This document shows, piece after piece, positions 25,098 through 29,386 of a stretch of 29,386 bases of DNA. The notes below the pieces were generated by a model. That model was not told the DNA's origin. It made no database searches and saw nothing but the letters and a program-made list of their open reading frames with translations. Position numbers and translations under genes: made by a program. The stretch is from Legionella qingyii (GTDB taxonomy: Bacteria; Pseudomonadota; Gammaproteobacteria; Legionellales; Legionellaceae), in assembly GCF_003184185.1 (NCBI RefSeq), contig NZ_QHJG01000032.1, positions 1 to 29,386 of the forward strand, written 5' to 3'. Numbering within the stretch: position 1 is the stretch's first letter; every line of letters starts with the position of its first letter.

Positions 25098-25140
25098 AAT
25101 ACCAGAGCTGTTGGGCCAAAGGCCCAACGCAGAAGGTATT
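25098..25140. repeat. 43-nt palindromic element between aconitase and permease
   Basis: AATACC and GGTATT at the ends pair; inside, GTTGGGCC-AAA-GGCCCAAC (25110-25128) is a perfect 8-bp stem with a 3-base loop; a symmetric 6/6 internal loop joins them. It lies 10 bp after the aconitase stop. As an RNA it is very stable, but there is no following T-run on the minus strand, so it may protect or process the mRNA 3' end more than terminate. Confidence 0.65.
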
Positions 25141-25149
25141 ATAACCATC

Positions 25150-27825
25150 TCAAGCACACAGATTCCTGAGAACATATTGAAGAATACCACCATTTTTATA
25201 GTATTCTAATTCGTCAGCAGTATCGATACGGCATAATGCTTTAATCTGCTCTACTTGCCCATTGGCACGTTCTATTGTTACTGGAACCATAGAACCAGGC
25301 TTTAATGAGTCTGATACGTCAATGCTAACACGTTCATCTCCCTTCAGATCCAGGGTTTTACGTGTCATATCATCACAAAATTGTAAAGGCAAGACGCCCA
25401 TACCGATTAAATTAGAGCGGTGAATGCGTTCAAAGCTTTCGGTAAGTACGGCTTTGACACCAAGTAAATTGGTTCCTTTAGCCGCCCAATCTCTTGAAGA
25501 CCCGGTACCGTATTCTTTACCTGCAATGACTACAAGATCATGATGGTCTTTCTGATAAAGCATTGCTGCATCATAAATAGGCATTACTTCGCCAGAAGGG
25601 ATATAACGGGTGATGCCTCCCTCTTGACCAGGGGTCATTTCATTGCGAATACGAATATTAGCAAAAGTACCTCGCATCATCACTTCATGGTTACCACGAC
25701 GAGAACCGTACGAGTTAAATTCTCTTTCATCAACTCCTTTGGATTTCAAATACAAGCCTGCTGGGGAGTTTGCTTTTATGGAGCCAGCCGGAGAGATGTG
25801 ATCGGTTGTAATTGAATCACCAAATAAAGCCAAAATATATGCTTGTTTGATCGGTTTAATTGAATCAGGTTTTGCTTTTAAATTATCAAAAAATGGTGGA
25901 TGCTGAATGTATGTTGAATGAGCATTCCATTCATAGGTTTTTCCAGTACTTGTTTTAATGGATTGCCAGTGCTCATCACCAAGAAAAACTTCAGCATATT
26001 CTTTACGGAACATTCCACCAGTAACTTTAGAAACTTCGGCAGCAATTTCAGCATTAGATGGCCAAATATTTTTCAGATATACATCATTCCCTTTATCGTC
26101 TTTACCTATCGGATCCTTACTGAGATCAATAGTGGTCGTTCCACATAGGGCATAAGCAACAACTACAGGAGGTGAAGCTAACCAGTTTGCTCTGACTTGT
26201 GGATGTACTCGGCCTTCAAAATTACGGTTTCCTGATAAAACAGCTGAAACAACGAGATCATTATCACTGACACAGTGAGATATAGCATCTGGCAGCGGTC
26301 CAGAGTTACCGATACATGTAGTACAACCATAACCAACTAAGTTAAAACCTAATTGATCCAGATAAGATTGTAATCCTGCTTGCTTGAGATAATCGGTGAC
26401 TACTTTGGAGCCAGGGGCTAAAGAAGACTTAACCCAAGGTTTGCGCTGCAGCCCTTTTTCGATTGCTTTTTTAGCTACCAAACCGGCCGCCATGAGCACA
26501 CTTGGATTCGATGTATTTGTACAACTGGTAATGGCCGCAATCACTACATGACCGTGCTTCATTTGGAAATCATGGTTTTTAACAGCAAAAGAAGAAGTTT
26601 TTTCCTGTTCCTTTCCTGCTTCTTTAAGGAACGTATCGAATTCCACAGGTAAAGAACTTAATGTTACTTTGTCTTGTGGTCGTTTTGGGCCTGCTAATGA
26701 AGGGACAATAGTACTCAGATCAAGTTCTAGAGTATCTGTAAACACTGGATCTTCGCTGTCCTTATCATACCACATGCCTTGTGCTTTAGCGTATGCTTCA
26801 ACCAATGCAATTGTATGAGGATCACGTCCGGTCAGCTCCAAATAACGAATGGTCTCTTTGTCTACTGGGAAAAATCCACATGTAGCACCATACTCAGGAG
26901 CCATATTAGAAATTGTAGCCCGATCAGCAAGGGGTAAGTCGCTTAATCCTGGGCCATAAAATTCAACAAATTTGCCAACTACACCTTTTTTTCTAAGTAA
27001 ATTCGTTACAGTGAGAACGAGGTCGGTTGCAGTGATTCCCTCTTGCATTTTTCCATGCAATTTAAATCCGATAACTTCGGGAATCAACATCGATACTGGT
27101 TGCCCCAACATGGCGGCTTCTGCTTCGATACCACCAACGCCCCATCCTAGAACACCTAATCCATTAATCATGGTTGTGTGGGAATCTGTGCCTACTAAAG
27201 TATCAGGATATGCATATAAAGTCCCTTCATCAGTACTACTCCATACCGTTTTTCCAAGGTATTCAAGATTTACTTGGTGGCAAATACCGGTTCCAGGTGG
27301 AACAACTTGGAAATTATCAAATGCTTTTTGTCCCCAGCGTAAAAACTCATAACGCTCATTGTTTCGCTTCATTTCTATTTCAGTATTTACAGTTAAAGCG
27401 TCTTGGCTACCGAATTTGTCAACCATTACTGAATGGTCAATAACCAGGTCGACAGGTGATAATGGGGAAATTTTATCTGGATTTCCGCCCATTTTGGCAA
27501 TCGCATCTCGCATTGCTGCTAAATCCACTACAGCAGGAACTCCAGTGAAGTCTTGCATTAATACACGAGCAGGCCTAAAAGCAATTTCATGTTGGGATGT
27601 TTTATTGTTCAGCCAGTCGGCAACAGCTTTAATATCTTTGGTGGTAACTGTGTTGTCATCCTCAAAACGCAACAGATTTTCAAGAAGAACTTTTAGTGAA
27701 TAAGGAAGACGACTTATTCCTTTTAAGTTTTTTTGTTCTGCTTCTTTAAGGCTGTAATAATGATAAGTTTTCCCGTCTACATGTAATTGAGATTTTGTTG
27801 ATAAGCTGTCACGACCTACTTTCAT
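25150..27825 (-). CDS. acnA: Aconitate hydratase (AcnA/IRP type)
   Basis: Aconitase isomerises citrate to isocitrate in the TCA cycle. The 891 residues fit the AcnA/IRP1 class. The 4Fe-4S ligands are C435 ([12 protein letters not shown]), C501 and C504 ([14 protein letters not shown]), the same numbers as in E. coli AcnA. Other landmarks are [50 protein letters not shown] cut here as [27 protein letters not shown] and [19 protein letters not shown] at 27825 follows AGGAGCTCCT, giving a good ribosome binding site. Aconitase is a major iron protein of Legionella. Upstream is a small membrane protein gene on the same strand, 84 bp away. Confidence 0.96.
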   Translation of the reverse strand: MKVGRDSLSTKSQLHVDGKTYHYYSLKEAEQKNLKGISRLPYSLKVLLENLLRFEDDNTVTTKDIKAVADWLNNKTSQHEIAFRPARVLMQDFTGVPAVVDLAAMRDAIAKMGGNPDKISPLSPVDLVIDHSVMVDKFGSQDALTVNTEIEMKRNNERYEFLRWGQKAFDNFQVVPPGTGICHQVNLEYLGKTVWSSTDEGTLYAYPDTLVGTDSHTTMINGLGVLGWGVGGIEAEAAMLGQPVSMLIPEVIGFKLHGKMQEGITATDLVLTVTNLLRKKGVVGKFVEFYGPGLSDLPLADRATISNMAPEYGATCGFFPVDKETIRYLELTGRDPHTIALVEAYAKAQGMWYDKDSEDPVFTDTLELDLSTIVPSLAGPKRPQDKVTLSSLPVEFDTFLKEAGKEQEKTSSFAVKNHDFQMKHGHVVIAAITSCTNTSNPSVLMAAGLVAKKAIEKGLQRKPWVKSSLAPGSKVVTDYLKQAGLQSYLDQLGFNLVGYGCTTCIGNSGPLPDAISHCVSDNDLVVSAVLSGNRNFEGRVHPQVRANWLASPPVVVAYALCGTTTIDLSKDPIGKDDKGNDVYLKNIWPSNAEIAAEVSKVTGGMFRKEYAEVFLGDEHWQSIKTSTGKTYEWNAHSTYIQHPPFFDNLKAKPDSIKPIKQAYILALFGDSITTDHISPAGSIKANSPAGLYLKSKGVDEREFNSYGSRRGNHEVMMRGTFANIRIRNEMTPGQEGGITRYIPSGEVMPIYDAAMLYQKDHHDLVVIAGKEYGTGSSRDWAAKGTNLLGVKAVLTESFERIHRSNLIGMGVLPLQFCDDMTRKTLDLKGDERVSIDVSDSLKPGSMVPVTIERANGQVEQIKALCRIDTADELEYYKNGGILQYVLRNLCA

Positions 27826-27909
27826 AAGGAGCTCCTGAAATCAAAAACTGAATGATAGCTCAATTTTAAGAAAATTCCATGAGTTCTTATGAAATTAGGT
27901 TAGAACTTT

Positions 27910-28539
27910 TTAGAGTACAGTAGCGTATTGCGGGTTATATCCTGGAACTTCATCAAAAGATAATTCAGGATTATTTACTTTAGCACCAGTTTGAAAAATC
28001 ATTTTCTCTAAACTTTTTACTTCTGATGTATCAAGGGAGTCGGGTATTAATAAGGATGTCCCGCCTGGAGCTAACATCGTAATACCAATTGGAAGTAAAA
28101 TGGCAGTTATAAATGGATTAATCCATAGTGCAGCTATAGATGCTATGATGAGCGCAGCGCCTAAGATTGTCGCAGCAAGTGATATATTATGTCGTATGGG
28201 CTCTTCGATTACCTTAGTCGCTCCTACTGGATAATAATTTTTATTATTATGATAAGAATCTATGATATAAGCCGTGTTTTGTGGTTTGGATAAACAAGAT
28301 GCTAATGTATTAGCAAAACGGTGATATTGTTCTAATATTCGTTGCCTTTCATAATGATCTGTGGTTTTGCTCAGCGCTTTGTAGAAATCTTGCTGTCGTA
28401 AATTCAAAAATTCAATAAAAGATTTTTTATCTATTTCGTTTTTGTCACCCAATAGTTTTAAGGCTTTTTTAATCTCGTCTGAAATTGATTCGTACGTATC
28501 TATATTTTTCTGCTTATAAAAGGAAGCTTTTGCATACAT
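27910..28539 (-). CDS. Small membrane-hairpin protein of unknown function (possible effector)
   Basis: The 209 residues have an Arg/Lys/Glu-rich helical N-terminus (1-105), two hydrophobic helices at about 119-139 and 141-158 (SLAATILGAALIIASIAALW, AILLPIGITMLAPGG) and an acidic C-terminus (SFDEVPGYNPQYATVL). There is no signal peptide. The helix-plus-hairpin design recurs in Legionella proteins of unknown role, but there is no specific motif. It lies upstream of aconitase on the same strand and faces the divergent repeat-bearing gene; 179 bp between them hold both promoters. Confidence 0.65.
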   Translation of the reverse strand: MYAKASFYKQKNIDTYESISDEIKKALKLLGDKNEIDKKSFIEFLNLRQQDFYKALSKTTDHYERQRILEQYHRFANTLASCLSKPQNTAYIIDSYHNNKNYYPVGATKVIEEPIRHNISLAATILGAALIIASIAALWINPFITAILLPIGITMLAPGGTSLLIPDSLDTSEVKSLEKMIFQTGAKVNNPELSFDEVPGYNPQYATVL

Positions 28540-28705
28540 GACAATTTTCTCTCAAAAATTTACTGAGCCGTAGATTACCATTGTTTGTTTGGTTCAAAAT
28601 AGAACTTTTAGATGAATTTACAATCAAGCAATATTTTTTAACAAAATTTTAATCCTTCATCAATTATTCAATTGGTATGGATATTGCTTTCTAATCTACA
28701 AAATT

Positions 28706-28712
28706 GAGGAGG
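28706..28712 (+). promoter_or_regulatory. Strong ribosome binding site for the gene at 28719
   Basis: GAGGAGG ends six bases before ATG at 28719. This near-perfect Shine-Dalgarno fixes the start of the open frame that runs off the right edge. Confidence 0.75.
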
Positions 28713-28718
28713 ATTGGA

Positions 28719-29386
28719 ATGACTGACTTGAATAAAGCAATAGCAAATCTATCAGGAGTTGTTGACCTCCTCTCTAATAATTTGTCAGGTACTAATGCGG
28801 TAGATGGCAAAATTTTGACGAAGACTGTAGAAAAGTCACAGATACAAAATGCTTCGCCAACTAATGACATCAAGGAAGGAAATGATTTTATTTTATTACT
28901 AACTGATATTACATCCCAAATAGCAAATAATCAGGAGGCAAAACAAAATCTGACTCAAGTTACAGGAGAAACTGAAGAGCCTCATTTAGAAACAATTAAT
29001 TCAACAAATGATTCTGAGAAAGAAATGCCAGAACAACCCGAATCAGAACTTATGAATGAGGGACAATCAGCAAGCATGGTTGATGATAATGTTGCTGTTT
29101 CTTGGATTAATTCTCAATATTATCAGCATTTAATTGAAATAGAACGAATAAATGTTGGGCAACAGGAACACAATCCAATTGAAAATGGGAATATCAGTAT
29201 CCGGCAAAATGAGGGGAATGCCATGCTGAAGACAGTAGAGGTTAACCACGATCGGCTTGAATTCAACGAAACTCAAAACTCGATAGCAAATCATTTAACT
29301 CAAGTTGAGATACTGTCAGAGCAGTCTGTTTTATCAGAGCAATCTGTTTTATCAGAGCAATCTGTTTTATCAGAGCAATCTGTTTT
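28719..29386 (+). CDS. Acidic, repeat-containing protein (5' part; continues past the window)
   Basis: From ATG at 28719 the frame is open for 222 codons to the right edge, with no stop, so the gene is truncated by the window. The start is fixed by GAGGAGG six bases upstream. The product begins MTDLNKAIANLSGVVDLLSN and is rich in Asn, Gln, Glu, Ser and Thr (EETEEPHLETINSTND-like stretches); it looks soluble, without signal peptide or membrane helix. From codon 199 it enters an exact tandem repeat of the hexapeptide LSEQSV. Such low-complexity repeat proteins in this genus are often secreted or surface-associated, but no family is recognised here. Confidence 0.75.
   Translation, partial: MTDLNKAIANLSGVVDLLSNNLSGTNAVDGKILTKTVEKSQIQNASPTNDIKEGNDFILLLTDITSQIANNQEAKQNLTQVTGETEEPHLETINSTNDSEKEMPEQPESELMNEGQSASMVDDNVAVSWINSQYYQHLIEIERINVGQQEHNPIENGNISIRQNEGNAMLKTVEVNHDRLEFNETQNSIANHLTQVEILSEQSVLSEQSVLSEQSVLSEQSV
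29313..29386 (+). repeat. 18-bp in-frame tandem repeat (LSEQSV)
   Basis: Four complete units start at 29313, 29331, 29349 and 29367, and a fifth begins at 29385. The last three are identical (TTATCAGAGCAATCTGTT); the first differs at three bases without changing the amino acids. The unit is a multiple of three, so copy-number change would alter length without breaking the frame. The array continues beyond the window. Confidence 0.95.

Noticed and set aside
24942..25193. 83-codon minus-strand frame between aconitase and permease
   Set aside because: Overlaps the aconitase end in another frame and contains the palindrome; no ribosome binding site.
25540..27703. Several plus-strand frames antisense to aconitase, up to 126 codons
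   Set aside because: They are shadows of the long, strongly conserved aconitase gene and show no protein-like features.
1..29386. CRISPR array, tRNA or rRNA genes
   Set aside because: No regularly spaced direct repeats, cloverleaf-like sequences or rRNA segments were seen; the only tandem arrays are the 7-bp and 18-bp repeats described.

Overview
The window is AT-rich chromosomal DNA that reads like a Legionella species (genus inferred; species not determined). The pointers are an arginine succinyltransferase (AST) operon, a two-domain PutA of about 1050 residues, an 891-residue AcnA-type aconitase and a ProQ/FinO-domain RNA chaperone. They are interspersed with large unannotated proteins whose coiled coils, membrane hairpins and acidic tails resemble Dot/Icm-type effectors. 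No tRNA, rRNA or CRISPR array was seen.

Layout. Positions 1-1561 are accessory: a gene end, an unknown 244-residue gene and a 124-bp MITE-like element with a 5-bp target duplication. From 7650 down to 1562 (minus strand) runs an amino-acid catabolism cluster: M20 metallopeptidase, astA, astD, astB and a spermidine-synthase-fold methyltransferase. A REP-like palindrome sits between astD and astB. From 11155 to 7818 are two large effector-like genes: a membrane-hairpin/coiled-coil protein and a 617-residue protein with a CX5R phosphatase-type motif. On the plus strand, 11209-12649 holds a divergent uracil-DNA-glycosylase-like gene overlapping ubiG by 8 nt. Then come an unknown 262-residue protein, a ProQ/FinO protein, a strong candidate small RNA, an L,D-transpeptidase and, divergently, putA.

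The region 19300-21270 is a scar zone. It holds a decayed second copy of the tail of the 244-residue gene, two adjacent paralogous two-TM proteins, and a broken plus-strand coding remnant that resembles the end of a Fic-family protein. It is followed by a minus-strand acyltransferase-3/SGNH protein, an APC permease, aconitase and a small two-TM protein. The window ends inside a plus-strand gene that begins at 28719 and runs into a perfect 18-bp in-frame tandem repeat.

How the genes fit together. AstA, AstB and AstD carry arginine towards succinylglutamate, PutA turns proline into glutamate, and aconitase serves the TCA cycle. This suits an organism that uses amino acids as carbon. The AST cluster lacks astC and the usual M14-type astE, and an M20 deacylase-type enzyme leads it. 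The accessory genes have no recognisable joint pathway. The best leads for undescribed biology are the CX5R protein, the ProQ/sRNA neighbourhood, the glycosylase-like protein without its catalytic Asp, and the repeat-bearing gene at the right edge.
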